This document shows positions 1 to 8,578 of a DNA stretch of 64,000 nucleotides, piece after piece (position 1 is the stretch's first letter; each line of letters starts with the position of its first letter). Below the pieces are notes generated by a model. It made no database searches and was not told where the DNA came from. It saw only the letters and a list, made by a program, of their open reading frames with translations. Source of the DNA: an uncultured Lachnospiraceae bacterium (GTDB lineage: Bacteria; Bacillota; Clostridia; Lachnospirales; Lachnospiraceae); contig CANOKL010000005.1 in the NCBI GenBank assembly GCA_947566645.1, forward strand, positions 1-64,000, written 5' to 3'. The translations under genes were made by a program, and so were the position numbers.

Positions 1-123
1 TCAAGGGACCATCACACCATGATTCGTGAATTCTTTTCTCCCTGGACTTCCCCTACCCACAGTATACACAATCTGCATATCCATGTCTCCTTTTTCCATA
101 AAACTGATAAATTTATCTATCAT
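1..123 (-). CDS. small ORF of 40 residues directly after the toxin gene
   Basis: The ORF starts one base after the stop codon of the RelE/ParE-like gene (TAG-G-ATG), so it could be translated by coupling with it. It ends with TGA at the window edge. A second possible start lies 15 codons in, behind AAGGAG. The predicted peptide is rich in Gly and Met and matches no family I recognise. It could be chance reading of downstream DNA. Confidence 0.25.
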   Translation of the reverse strand: MIDKFISFMEKGDMDMQIVYTVGRGSPGRKEFTNHGVMVP

Positions 124-124
124 C

Positions 125-442
125 CTACAATCCACGAATAATATTCAAATAATCACGCCTTTGATCCATCACAGCGTATACGATTACTTCTTTTTTGACT
201 TCATCAACTTTATAAAAAACTAAATTCTTTTCAAGAATCAACACTTTGTATCCCTGTCTCTTTAACACAAGATATCTAGGCTCTGTTCCGATATCAGGAT
301 TGTCAGCCAATGTTAAAATACCTTTTTCCAAATCAGCCAATTTCTTAATTGCTACATCATTTCCAAATTTTTCTGCAATATACAAAATTATACTTCTGAT
401 TTGGGAATCAGCAACTTCTGTTCGAATTACGTTATATTTCAA
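125..442 (-). CDS. RelE/ParE-family toxin
   Basis: This 105-residue protein has the size and layout of RelE/ParE toxins: an N-terminal strand, two helices (the second ends near LEKGILTLADNP), then the strand pattern YKVLILEKNLVFYKVDE and a basic C-terminal VMDQRRDYLNII. Members of the superfamily act as ribosome-dependent mRNA interferases or gyrase poisons. The sequence alone does not settle which applies here. It lies 2 bases after the antitoxin stop and is evidently co-transcribed with it. Its position after the exopolysaccharide operon fits a stabilising or accessory module. Confidence 0.85.
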   Translation of the reverse strand: MKYNVIRTEVADSQIRSIILYIAEKFGNDVAIKKLADLEKGILTLADNPDIGTEPRYLVLKRQGYKVLILEKNLVFYKVDEVKKEVIVYAVMDQRRDYLNIIRGL

Positions 443-444
443 GC

Positions 445-720
445 CTAACCCTCCTGCAACATATTTCTCAAAGAATCAAATGTTTCACAGATTGGCTCAA
501 CCCTTCCGTTTTTCACATCATCTTCTGCTTCTGCAAGAATCTCCAAGAGTTCGATTCTGGTTTTCATCCGCTTATATTCCTCATAAGCCAACGAAACTGT
601 ATCGCCTCTTCCATTAACTGTAATTATAACTACCTGATTATCTTCCCTACATTGCCTTGATATTTCGTTATAGTGATTTCTCAAATCAACTGATGGCCTA
701 ATAGTTTCTTGTACTGTCAA
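445..720 (-). CDS. Phd/YefM-family antitoxin (TTG start)
   Basis: The N-terminus (IRPSVDLRNHYNEIS) is the typical DNA-binding start of Phd/YefM antitoxins, and the charged C-terminal half should wrap the toxin. I place the start at TTG 720-718. It has GGTGGAGG 8-9 bases upstream and gives a family-sized protein of 91 residues. An in-frame ATG at 762 lies inside the -10 region of the promoter and cannot be the start on the main transcript. The gene is followed by its toxin partner. Expression is probably autorepressed through the inverted repeat that flanks the -10 box. Confidence 0.85.
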   Translation of the reverse strand: MTVQETIRPSVDLRNHYNEISRQCREDNQVVIITVNGRGDTVSLAYEEYKRMKTRIELLEILAEAEDDVKNGRVEPICETFDSLRNMLQEG

Positions 721-743
721 TCTGCAAATACCTCCACCGCTTT

Positions 744-781
744 TATAGACATATTGTATCATCTAATGTCTATAGTTTCAA
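744..781 (-). promoter_or_regulatory. promoter and palindromic operator of the toxin-antitoxin pair
   Basis: On the minus strand, TTGAAA (781-776) and TACAAT (758-753) are separated by 17 bases. A perfect inverted repeat, TATAGACAT-N13-ATGTCTATA (744-774), surrounds the -10 box. This is the expected arrangement for autorepression by an antitoxin or toxin-antitoxin complex. The promoter and repeat are seen directly; the repressor role is inferred. Confidence 0.75.
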
Positions 782-892
782 GGTGAACTATTTACTATTT
801 TTATCCCTATTAAATTAAAATTTTAGGTATATTTGCATATTTCTTTCATTTTTCGCTTACATAATCCTAAATGTTAAAACAAAATTTTTCTA

Positions 893-1492
893 TCATTTCC
901 CGAACTCCTTAAGCCCGCCCCACTTTTGATCTTTCTCAGAGAGCTTAAGCTCTGTCCCATCTGCCAGCGCATATCCATCTGCCGCAGCGCTCCCTGCATA
1001 TTCACCAGTCAGCTCCGGCCATTCAATTCCAATCTCCGGATCGTTCCATGCAAGACCCCCCTCATCCTCCGGATGATAGAAATCCGTACACTTGTAGCAG
1101 AACTCCGCTGTGTCAGATAAAACAAGGAATCCATGGGCAAACCCCTTTGAGATATAGAACTGCTTCTTATTCTCTTCCGTAAGCTCTATACCGAACCATT
1201 TGCCATACGTCTCACTGCCAGGGCGGAGATCAACGGCAACATCAAATACTCTGCCTTTAATCACCCGCACAAGTTTTCCCTGTGGATGTTCCTTTTGGAA
1301 ATGCATTCCACGGAGTACCCCCTTACTGCTCATGCTCTGGTTGTCCTGTACAAATACCAGATCAAGTCCTGCCTCCTGCATATCCTTCTGGTTATAGGTC
1401 TCCATAAAATAACCACGGCTGTCTCCAAAAACTGCAGGCTCAATCACACACAAGCCTTCAATCGGTGCCTTTGTTACTTTAATCTTTCCCAT
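893..1492 (-). CDS. rfbC: dTDP-4-dehydrorhamnose 3,5-epimerase
   Basis: This is the third enzyme of dTDP-L-rhamnose synthesis. It epimerises dTDP-4-keto-6-deoxyglucose at C3 and C5. The 199-residue length is usual. The catalytic His64 (RGMHFQ) and Tyr133 (FCYKCTDFY) match the RmlC active pair, and the cupin core GKLVRVIKGRVFDVAVDLR is present. The start ATG at 1492 has GAGGAG 8 bases upstream; a longer frame to 1528 has no such signal. It is last in the minus-strand set rfbA-rfbB-rfbD-rfbC, so the locus carries a complete dTDP-rhamnose pathway. Confidence 0.95.
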   Translation of the reverse strand: MGKIKVTKAPIEGLCVIEPAVFGDSRGYFMETYNQKDMQEAGLDLVFVQDNQSMSSKGVLRGMHFQKEHPQGKLVRVIKGRVFDVAVDLRPGSETYGKWFGIELTEENKKQFYISKGFAHGFLVLSDTAEFCYKCTDFYHPEDEGGLAWNDPEIGIEWPELTGEYAGSAAADGYALADGTELKLSEKDQKWGGLKEFGK

Positions 1493-1543
1493 TGCTAACT
1501 CCTCATTTCTTCTCCAGGCATCTCCCAACTTCCTGTCTTTCTC

Positions 1544-1665
1544 CGGCTGTCTGACACCTGCGGTCCGCAGTCTTTATGCCAGTTACTAGCTATCAGCCTT
1601 TCCTTTTAACCGGCTGTTGTCTGCAATCCGCGGCCTCTATGCCAGCTGTCAGCCCTTCCTTTAAC
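1544..1665 (-). repeat. two imperfect direct repeats between rfbD and rfbC
   Basis: Two units of about 55-67 bases share a CGGCTGT start, a middle TATGCCAG...TCAGCC and a TTCCTTT(T)AAC end. The second unit runs into the end of rfbD and supplies its stop codon and last residues. No ORF or terminator is evident. It looks like a local tandem duplication. Confidence 0.6.
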
Positions 1666-2593
1666 TGTCTGCCGCTCTCTGATAACCTGCAGCATCCAGA
1701 TACCGGCTCAGAGCATCCTGCCAGACCGGAAGCGGCTCAAATCCGTTTTCCTGAATCTTAGATCTGTCCAGTCTGCTGTTAGATGGACGTACGGCCTTAC
1801 TCAGACCATACTCCTGTGTTGTAACCGGGACTACTTTTGTATGATAACCCGCCTGTCTGAATATTTCACAGGCGAAGTCATACCATGTTATATATCCGCC
1901 CTCATTCGTAGCATGATAATAACCATATTTCTCAGTTTCAATCATATCTACCAGTAAACGGGCAAGATCATAGGTATAAGTCGGCGTGCCTGTCTGGTCG
2001 TTTACGACCCGGACACTGTCGTACTTCTTTCCAATCTCCAGCATGGTACGGATGAAATTTTTTCCATTTACCCCGAACACCCATGCAATACGGATAATAA
2101 AGTATTTATCTAAATTTTGTGAAACAGCAAGCTCGCCTTCTAATTTTGTCTGGCCATAGACATTCAGCGGTTTATAATCCTTACAGTCCGGCTGCCATGG
2201 TTCTGTTCCCTGACCGTCAAATACATAATCTGTGGAAAGATAAACCATCTTACAGTCCAGAGACTTACAGGCTCTGACAATGTTCTCTGTTCCGCCCGCA
2301 TTGATCATACGGACCTTATCGACCTTATCGTCATCCTCTGCCAGATCAACAGCAGTCCAGGCCGCGCAGTGAACAACTACATCCGGGCTGATTTCTGTAA
2401 TCACCCTTTGTACCGCGCTGTCATCCGTAATATCCAGGGAAACGTAAGGCATCCTGGTGACTTCAGTTCCATCCTGCACTCCGGAATATTCTCCGGCAAG
2501 ATCTGACCCGGTTCCTTCATATCCCCGCTTTGCCAGTTCATTCATAACATCGTGTCCGAGCTGCCCTGCAACTCCAGTAACAAATACCTTCAT
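1661..2593 (-). CDS. rfbD: dTDP-4-dehydrorhamnose reductase
   Basis: This enzyme makes the final NAD(P)H reduction to dTDP-L-rhamnose. The N-terminal Rossmann motif GVAGQLG (residues 7-13), the STDYVFDG segment and the YGQTK catalytic Tyr146/Lys150 pair identify an RmlD-type short-chain reductase of normal length (310 residues). The gene starts 12 bases after rfbB ends. The extreme C-terminus (after about RYLDAAG) is encoded by a local direct repeat and may be an accidental extension. Confidence 0.95.
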   Translation of the reverse strand: MKVFVTGVAGQLGHDVMNELAKRGYEGTGSDLAGEYSGVQDGTEVTRMPYVSLDITDDSAVQRVITEISPDVVVHCAAWTAVDLAEDDDKVDKVRMINAGGTENIVRACKSLDCKMVYLSTDYVFDGQGTEPWQPDCKDYKPLNVYGQTKLEGELAVSQNLDKYFIIRIAWVFGVNGKNFIRTMLEIGKKYDSVRVVNDQTGTPTYTYDLARLLVDMIETEKYGYYHATNEGGYITWYDFACEIFRQAGYHTKVVPVTTQEYGLSKAVRPSNSRLDRSKIQENGFEPLPVWQDALSRYLDAAGYQRAADS

Positions 2594-2605
2594 TACAAGC
2601 CCTCC

Positions 2606-3625
2606 CTAACGATTCCCATACATCTTTTCATAATAGTTCTGGTATTCACCTGAAACGATGGTTTCCCACCACTCACGGTTTTCCAGAGACCACTGAATGG
2701 TCTTCTTAATGCCATCCTCAAACTTCGTCTCCGGAAGCCATCCCAGTTCCTCATGTATCTTTGCCGGATCAATCGCATAACGTCTGTCGTGTCCCTTGCG
2801 GTCGCCCACATAAGCAATCAGGCTCTCCGGCTTTCCAAGCTCTTTACAAATAATTTTTACAATTTCAATATTCTGTTTTTCGTTGTGGCCGCCTACATTG
2901 TAGACCTCGCCTTCCCTGCCCTTATGGATAATCAGGTCAATGGCTTTGCAATGATCCTCCACATACAACCAGTCACGGACATTTAAGCCATCGCCATATA
3001 CAGGCAGCGGCTTGTCCGCCAGAGCATTTGCAATCATCAGCGGAATCAGCTTTTCCGGGAACTGGTAAGGTCCATAGTTGTTCGAGCACCGGCTGATTGT
3101 TACTGGCAGGCCAAAGGTCCGGTGATAAGCCAGGACTAGAAGGTCTGCACCTGCCTTGGCGCTGCTGTACGGTGAACTTGCATGAATCGGTGTCTCCTCT
3201 GTAAAGAACAGATCCGGCCTGTCAAGGGGCAGGTCTCCATACACCTCATCCGTAGAAACCTGATGGTAACGCTTAATTCCATATTTCCGGCATGCGTCCA
3301 TCAATACGGCTGTACCCATGATATTACTCTGGAGAAAAACATCGGGATCCTCTATTGAACGGTCCACATGTGTCTCCGCCGCAAAATTCACTACCATATC
3401 CGGATGTTCTTCCTCGAACAGTCTGTCTACAGCCTCACGGTCACAGATATCCTCTTTCACAAAACGGAAATTAGGATTCTCCATAACTGGAGCCAGTGTG
3501 GACAAATTCCCGGCATATGTCAGCTTGTCCAGGCAGACAATCCGGTAGTCCGGATACTTTTCCAGCATATAGAAGACAAAATTACTTCCAATAAACCCGG
3601 CGCCGCCGGTTACGATAATAGTCAT
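2606..3625 (-). CDS. rfbB: dTDP-glucose 4,6-dehydratase
   Basis: This enzyme converts dTDP-glucose to dTDP-4-keto-6-deoxyglucose with bound NAD. Visible signatures are GGAGFIGS (7-14), STDEVYGD (124-131, containing the active-site Asp-Glu) and YSSAK (Tyr153, Lys157). Its 339 residues are typical of RmlB. It sits in the co-directional rfbA-rfbB-rfbD-rfbC block. Confidence 0.96.
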   Translation of the reverse strand: MTIIVTGGAGFIGSNFVFYMLEKYPDYRIVCLDKLTYAGNLSTLAPVMENPNFRFVKEDICDREAVDRLFEEEHPDMVVNFAAETHVDRSIEDPDVFLQSNIMGTAVLMDACRKYGIKRYHQVSTDEVYGDLPLDRPDLFFTEETPIHASSPYSSAKAGADLLVLAYHRTFGLPVTISRCSNNYGPYQFPEKLIPLMIANALADKPLPVYGDGLNVRDWLYVEDHCKAIDLIIHKGREGEVYNVGGHNEKQNIEIVKIICKELGKPESLIAYVGDRKGHDRRYAIDPAKIHEELGWLPETKFEDGIKKTIQWSLENREWWETIVSGEYQNYYEKMYGNR

Positions 3626-3675
3626 ACTCTTTACTCCTCTGACATTTTATACAAATATTGCAGTCAAATGCTGTA

Positions 3676-4572
3676 CTAGTACAGATGCTCCTGATATTTT
3701 CCATCCAGTACATCCTTCAGATACTGCCCGTACTGGTTCTTTTTCAGAACCTCGTACATCTTCATGACCTCTTCCCTGGCAATCCACCCATTCAGATAGG
3801 CGATCTCCTCAAGGCAGGCAATCTTACGGTGCTGATGTGTCTCGACAGTCTTCACAAAATTCGTTGCATCCACCAGTGATTCATGGGTTCCTGTGTCCAG
3901 CCACGTAAATCCCTGGCCCAGAAGCTCCACATTCAGCTCTCCATTCTCCAGATAAATACGGTTCAAATCCGTAATCTCCAGTTCACCGCGCTCAGACGGC
4001 TTCAGATTCCTGGCGTATTCAACAACACGGTTATCGTAAAAATACAGGCCAGTTACGCAGTAATTACTCTTCGGCTTCTCCGGCTTCTCCTCAATGGATA
4101 CTGCCTTGCCGTTTTTATCAAATTCAACGATGCCGAATCTCTCCGGATCATCCACATAATATCCAAATACAGTGGCGCCTCTGCCATTCTCAGCATTCTG
4201 CACCGCATTCTCCAGACGCTTTTTCAAGCCATGTCCCGCAAAAATATTGTCCCCCAGTACCATTGCCGCACAGTCATCTCCAATAAAATCAGCCCCTATA
4301 ATAAATGCCTGCGCCAGTCCGTCCGGCGACGGCTGAACTGCATACGTCAGGCTGACTCCAAACTGATGTCCATCACCCAGCAGATCCTGGAATCTTGGCG
4401 TATCCTGCGGTGTGGATATAATTAGTATATCCCGAATTCCTGCATTCATGAGTACAGACATGGGATAATATATCATTGGCTTATCATAAATCGGAAGTAA
4501 CTGCTTGGATGTCACTCTTGTCAGCGGATATAGCCGCGTGCCGGAACCACCGGCAAGAATAATACCTTTCAT
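3676..4572 (-). CDS. rfbA: glucose-1-phosphate thymidylyltransferase
   Basis: This enzyme makes dTDP-glucose from dTTP and glucose-1-phosphate, the entry step to dTDP-rhamnose. The nucleotidyltransferase signature [11 protein letters not shown] (8-18) with the following [15 protein letters not shown] and the [10 protein letters not shown] segment are characteristic of RmlA. Its 298 residues match the short form. It follows the initiating sugar transferase by 16 bases and precedes rfbB, consistent with a single transcript. Confidence 0.96.
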   Translation of the reverse strand: MKGIILAGGSGTRLYPLTRVTSKQLLPIYDKPMIYYPMSVLMNAGIRDILIISTPQDTPRFQDLLGDGHQFGVSLTYAVQPSPDGLAQAFIIGADFIGDDCAAMVLGDNIFAGHGLKKRLENAVQNAENGRGATVFGYYVDDPERFGIVEFDKNGKAVSIEEKPEKPKSNYCVTGLYFYDNRVVEYARNLKPSERGELEITDLNRIYLENGELNVELLGQGFTWLDTGTHESLVDATNFVKTVETHQHRKIACLEEIAYLNGWIAREEVMKMYEVLKKNQYGQYLKDVLDGKYQEHLY

Positions 4573-4588
4573 AATATACTCTCCTTAG

Positions 4589-6052
4589 CTACGCTGCACC
4601 TTCATTTCGAAGGACTACAAATACGGTCTTTGCCAGAATCTTTATATCCTGGTCAATGGACCAGTTCTTTATGTATTCAGCATCCAGCCTCACAACTTCC
4701 TCGAAGTCAACAATATTACTTCTGCCGCTGATCTGCCACAGACCGGTAATGCCCGGCTTGATCGCCATTCTAAGCCTGTGATGCAGGTCATACTGCTCCC
4801 ACTCATCCACTGTAGGCGGTCTTGTTCCCACCAGGCTCATGTCACCTTTCAGCACATTAAAGAACTGCGGAAATTCATCAATAGAGGTTCTTCGGATAAA
4901 ATTACCAATTCCTCCCGGCTTCCCGTTTTTCCTGGTCTTCTCACTCCCAATGATCCGCGGGTCATAATCCATCTTAAACATAAGGCCGTCCTGAATCTTA
5001 TTCTGCTCCATAAGCTCTTTTTTTCTTTCCTCTGCATCCATATACATGCTTCGGAACTTATACATCTTGAATTTCTTTCCGCCCTTCCCGATCCGGGTCT
5101 GGGAAAAGAAAATCGGCCCTGGGGACTGTATGTAAATCAGAGGAGCAACAAACAGGAACAAAACTCCTGTAATCACACATCCAACCAGTCCGCCTAATAT
5201 ATCAAGCATTCGTTTACAGATCGTCTCTTCCGAAGAAATAGCCTTCACTGTATTCGTTATAACCGTATAATCTCCCAGCTGCTCCACAAAGCTTCTCTGC
5301 CCTTCCCCTCCGGATACTCCGGCCAGTCTGGCAAGCCCGAGGTGGACTGTAATACCCATATTGGAAAAAGCTTCGATCAGATATTCCGGCATGCTCCAGT
5401 TATCCGGCAGCCGTACAAAGATCTCGTCAATCCACCGCGCACACAGATCCTGCGCCGTACTTTCTCTGCTTCCGATTACCGGGATCCCTCTGATCTCTGT
5501 GCCCACGGCATCCACATCCATAATCACCAGGCCTGTAACCCGGTAACTCTGATATCCTTCTGTATGGAGACACGCAATCACCTCATCCACAATTCCCATA
5601 GTCGTTATTACAACCAGCGAACTTCTCTGTCCCGACACTCCGCGGAACCGCAAATATTTCTTCCACAACAGGCGGACTCCATATCCTGCTGCCAGATATA
5701 GAATATCCGTAAGGAAGAATGTAATTCGGGAATAATCCCCGCCCTCCTGTGTCGCAAACAGATATAGCAGCGTCAGTGACAAGATAATAATGGTATGCTT
5801 CACAGTGGCCTTAAACTCTTGATAATAGCCTCTTTTCAAAATACGATGAAAAGATTTCCCTATAAAAATAGTAAGAATCTGGCAGAGGAACGTCACAATC
5901 GCATAATTACGATACAATTCACTGGCATAGGGATTCGACCACCCATGTCTAAACAGATATGCGGCAAGGAAACACAATTGCAGGCAAATAACGTCCAGCA
6001 ATAAAAAATCCGAATGCTTAATCCAGCTTTCCTCTGATAGTCTCCTGTACAT
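4589..6052 (-). CDS. exopolysaccharide initiating sugar-phosphate transferase (polyprenyl phosphate glycosylphosphotransferase)
   Basis: The 487-residue membrane protein starts repeat-unit synthesis by moving a sugar-1-phosphate onto undecaprenyl phosphate. The N-terminal half has several hydrophobic segments and a CoA-binding-like domain. The C-terminal third is the bacterial sugar transferase domain: a membrane re-entry helix near SPGPIFFSQTRIG, then YKFRSM, IDEFPQFFNVLKGDMSLVG and PGITGLWQISGRS. The acceptor sugar specificity (galactose, glucose or N-acetyl sugar) cannot be read from sequence. A terminator lies between it and the upstream LRR gene, so it may have its own promoter. Confidence 0.92.
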   Translation of the reverse strand: MYRRLSEESWIKHSDFLLLDVICLQLCFLAAYLFRHGWSNPYASELYRNYAIVTFLCQILTIFIGKSFHRILKRGYYQEFKATVKHTIIILSLTLLYLFATQEGGDYSRITFFLTDILYLAAGYGVRLLWKKYLRFRGVSGQRSSLVVITTMGIVDEVIACLHTEGYQSYRVTGLVIMDVDAVGTEIRGIPVIGSRESTAQDLCARWIDEIFVRLPDNWSMPEYLIEAFSNMGITVHLGLARLAGVSGGEGQRSFVEQLGDYTVITNTVKAISSEETICKRMLDILGGLVGCVITGVLFLFVAPLIYIQSPGPIFFSQTRIGKGGKKFKMYKFRSMYMDAEERKKELMEQNKIQDGLMFKMDYDPRIIGSEKTRKNGKPGGIGNFIRRTSIDEFPQFFNVLKGDMSLVGTRPPTVDEWEQYDLHHRLRMAIKPGITGLWQISGRSNIVDFEEVVRLDAEYIKNWSIDQDIKILAKTVFVVLRNEGAA

Positions 6053-6241
6053 CTCCTCACCTGCTCTTTTCCCTAATTCATACGAAATAAACCTCTATTC
6101 TTACCTTACAAATAACAAAATAAACTACTCTTGATAGAAATACTCAGACCAGCATATAAAGCGTTACTGTTCACTCCGTGGCCAATAGCTATAAAGCCTC
6201 ATTGTTTTATCTGCTCGTCTGAATTCTCTAATATAAACAAC

Positions 6242-6279
6242 AAGGCCACACCAGAAATTGCCTTCCCTGTGCGGCCTGT
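6242..6279 (-). terminator. probable rho-independent terminator after the LRR protein gene
   Basis: Read on the minus strand, AGGCCGCAC and GTGTGGCCT form a stem followed by TGTTGTTT. It lies about 40 bases after the LRR gene stop. It would separate the regulatory/assembly half of the exopolysaccharide locus from the sugar transferase and rfb half. Confidence 0.6.
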
Positions 6280-6315
6280 GTCCGCAAGAAACTATAATCA
6301 TTATATGTATAACGA

Positions 6316-6900
6316 TTAGCCTCTCTTAATGTTCTTTGTGCTAATGCCAGCTGCCTTAAGAGCCTTCTTAAGGGCGTTGAAGTTCTTCTTAGACATACTC
6401 TTGCCAACCTTAACAACGATCTTGGATTTCTGCTTTTTGCTGAGACCCTTGAAAGCGTTCTTGTCAACCTTAACCTTTGACTTCTTACCAGCCTTGATTA
6501 CGATTGTCTTTACCTTCTTAGCACCAGAGAATGCCTTAGCACTGATCTTAGTAATTGTGCTTGGAAGAGTTACCTTTGTTGCCTTCGGAGCCTTAGCAAA
6601 TGCCTTAGCGCCAATAGTTGTAACCGTGCAATTCTTGCCTTTTACCTTCACCTTAGAAGCAACTGTAATGCTTTTTGCCTTCTTAGCAGTAACAGATTTT
6701 ACAGTAACCTTACCTTTAGAATCTGTACTAACGGATGCCTTAACACCCTTTGCAACTGTTACATTTGCATTCTTAACGTTAGTATACTCCGGTGCAGTTG
6801 TAGCACTACTAGCAGCACTAGCTGTAACAGGAGCTGCACATGTGAATGCTAAAGCAGCAACTAATGCGCATGCAAGTCCTTTTTTGATTTTACGAACCAT
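6316..6900 (-). CDS. secreted basic leucine-rich-repeat (BspA/LRR_5-like) protein
   Basis: The 194-residue protein has a clear signal peptide (MVRKIKKG, then a hydrophobic core ending ASAASS). After this come two or three LRR_5-type turns with the pattern TIGAKAFAKAPKATKVTLPS and KISAKAFSGAKKVKTIVI. It is strikingly rich in Lys and Ala and should be strongly positive. Positive charge could hold it to anionic wall polymers or to the exopolysaccharide made by this locus; that is inference. AGGAGGG lies 8 bases upstream of the ATG. It sits between the tyrosine kinase and the initiating transferase, which is an unusual place for an LRR protein. Confidence 0.8.
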   Translation of the reverse strand: MVRKIKKGLACALVAALAFTCAAPVTASAASSATTAPEYTNVKNANVTVAKGVKASVSTDSKGKVTVKSVTAKKAKSITVASKVKVKGKNCTVTTIGAKAFAKAPKATKVTLPSTITKISAKAFSGAKKVKTIVIKAGKKSKVKVDKNAFKGLSKKQKSKIVVKVGKSMSKKNFNALKKALKAAGISTKNIKRG

Positions 6901-6993
6901 TTCATTTCCCTCCTTTCTCCTTCGGGATTAATATTTATTTGAGTAACCGGTCAGGCGGTGCCTGCCAGAAAACTCCATATTCATACCGGCCTG

Positions 6994-7719
6994 TTATTTG
7001 CCGTAGTAATACTCACTTCCATAATAGTGGCCGCCATAATAGCTTCCGCCATACTTCTTATAATAGTAGCCGCTTCCGCCTCCCTGTACACGGTTCAGTA
7101 CAACTCCAAGAAGCGGACATCCCGCTCTTTCAAGCTGCATAAGTGAATGCTTCACCATTCCCTTTGGTGTTTCCCCACCCCTCACTACAAGGATGGCACC
7201 ATCACACAGGTTTCCAATTCTCTCACCATCTGACACAATGTTAAGCGGCGGTGAGTCAAATAACGCATAACGGTATTTTTCGCCCATATAATTAAGCATC
7301 TCTTCAAACCGCTTGCTTTCAAGCAGCATAGACGGGTTAATAACATTGTCAACATTCGGAAGAATGTCTCCATACTCCATATCCGTCTTGCAAATTGCTT
7401 CGTCAAGATCTATCGGATGTGACAGATAGAAGGAGGTTCCTTTGATCTCTTCTCCATCATCTGTTGTAATACCATATTTTTCAGTCATAATGGATTTCCT
7501 CAAATCCAAATCCACCAGCACGGTAGACGTTCCGGCTTCCGCCATCTGCCTCCAGAGCTGCATCGCCACAAAACTCTTTCCTTCATTCGGCATCGTGCTG
7601 ACCACCATGATCTTCCGGATGTCATTTCCAAGGAAATTTATATTAATCCGGAGACGGTTTACCGCCTCTTCCACTGCGTAAGGCAGCTCCGGAAAATTCG
7701 CCATTGTAATCTTACTCAT
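6994..7719 (-). CDS. CpsD/CapB-family bacterial tyrosine kinase
   Basis: This is a cytoplasmic BY-kinase that partners the CpsC/Wzz membrane activator and controls polymer length and export. The Walker A (MPNEGKSF, about 44-51), A' (VLVDLDLRKS, about 67-76) and B (ALFDSPP) motifs are visible. The last 25 residues form a Gly/Tyr cluster with repeated YY and YYY, the usual autophosphorylation tail. It follows the Wzz gene by 4 bases. The CpsB phosphatase upstream is the expected counter-enzyme. Confidence 0.95.
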   Translation of the reverse strand: MSKITMANFPELPYAVEEAVNRLRININFLGNDIRKIMVVSTMPNEGKSFVAMQLWRQMAEAGTSTVLVDLDLRKSIMTEKYGITTDDGEEIKGTSFYLSHPIDLDEAICKTDMEYGDILPNVDNVINPSMLLESKRFEEMLNYMGEKYRYALFDSPPLNIVSDGERIGNLCDGAILVVRGGETPKGMVKHSLMQLERAGCPLLGVVLNRVQGGGSGYYYKKYGGSYYGGHYYGSEYYYGK

Positions 7720-7723
7720 GCCT

Positions 7724-8557
7724 TCACCTCTTCTTGCTCTTATCCGCTTCTATATTCTTCTTAGACCTTCTCTTATTGATCAGTCTCTTAACCTTCTTGA
7801 AGCGGCTTCTCTTTCTGCCTTCCTTTTCCTTTTTCTCTGACAGCTCGCCAATATCACTTTCAGGAATTACAGTAAGCGGCATAATACCAAATGCAGATTC
7901 CACATCCTCAGCTGACTTAAAGGTATCGTCTGTCACATAATTAAATGTAAGAACTGCCAGTACAAGAAGCATCAGCACAAGCGCTCCGGCCATAATATTA
8001 ATGGTGTAACTCGGAGAGCTGGGATTTTCCGCTTTGATCGCATACTCCGCAATATTCGGGGTAGAGGTATCCATCAAGTCTGGCAGCTTGGATACGGACT
8101 GGTCGGCCAGTTCATTAGCAACACGCATTGCCTCCTCTGCATCCGGGCTTTCCACCGTCACCTGCAGGATACGTGTGTCATTTACAGTCGTAATTGTTAC
8201 CATTTCAAGAAGCTCTTCATAAGTATAATCAAGCTCCAGATTCTTAATCACATCCTCAAAGATCGGCCGCGTCTTCAACAGTTCCGCATAGTCACTGGAC
8301 AGTGAATCACCAAGGTTCAAATCTGTCAGATTAACAACCGAGTCACTGGATGCAGATACCATATAAATCTTCGAGTTAGCCTCATACTTCGGTGTAATAA
8401 AGGAGTAGGTAATAAGCCCCATGCCCACTGCACCGATAATAAAAGCCGAGATAATCCACAAAATCTTACTGCGGAAATAATACAGCAGCTCGACGAGGTC
8501 AATCTCCATCTCGTCTTCCTGCCCTCTCAGTTTTATGATGTCTGTCTGCTCTTGCAT
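7724..8557 (-). CDS. Wzz/CpsC-like polysaccharide co-polymerase and kinase activator
   Basis: The 277-residue protein has two transmembrane segments, near residues 33-55 and 190-210. They flank an extracellular helical domain that begins with the Wzz-type pattern SFITPKYEANSKIYM. The cytoplasmic C-terminus is very basic (KKEKEGRKRSRFKK and later Lys/Arg runs). In this family the juxtamembrane C-terminus binds and activates the CpsD kinase, which is the next gene. It is about 20 bases downstream of the LCP gene. Confidence 0.93.
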   Translation of the reverse strand: MQEQTDIIKLRGQEDEMEIDLVELLYYFRSKILWIISAFIIGAVGMGLITYSFITPKYEANSKIYMVSASSDSVVNLTDLNLGDSLSSDYAELLKTRPIFEDVIKNLELDYTYEELLEMVTITTVNDTRILQVTVESPDAEEAMRVANELADQSVSKLPDLMDTSTPNIAEYAIKAENPSSPSYTINIMAGALVLMLLVLAVLTFNYVTDDTFKSAEDVESAFGIMPLTVIPESDIGELSEKKEKEGRKRSRFKKVKRLINKRRSKKNIEADKSKKR

Positions 8558-8578
8558 ATCTTCAAGTTCCTTTCTACG

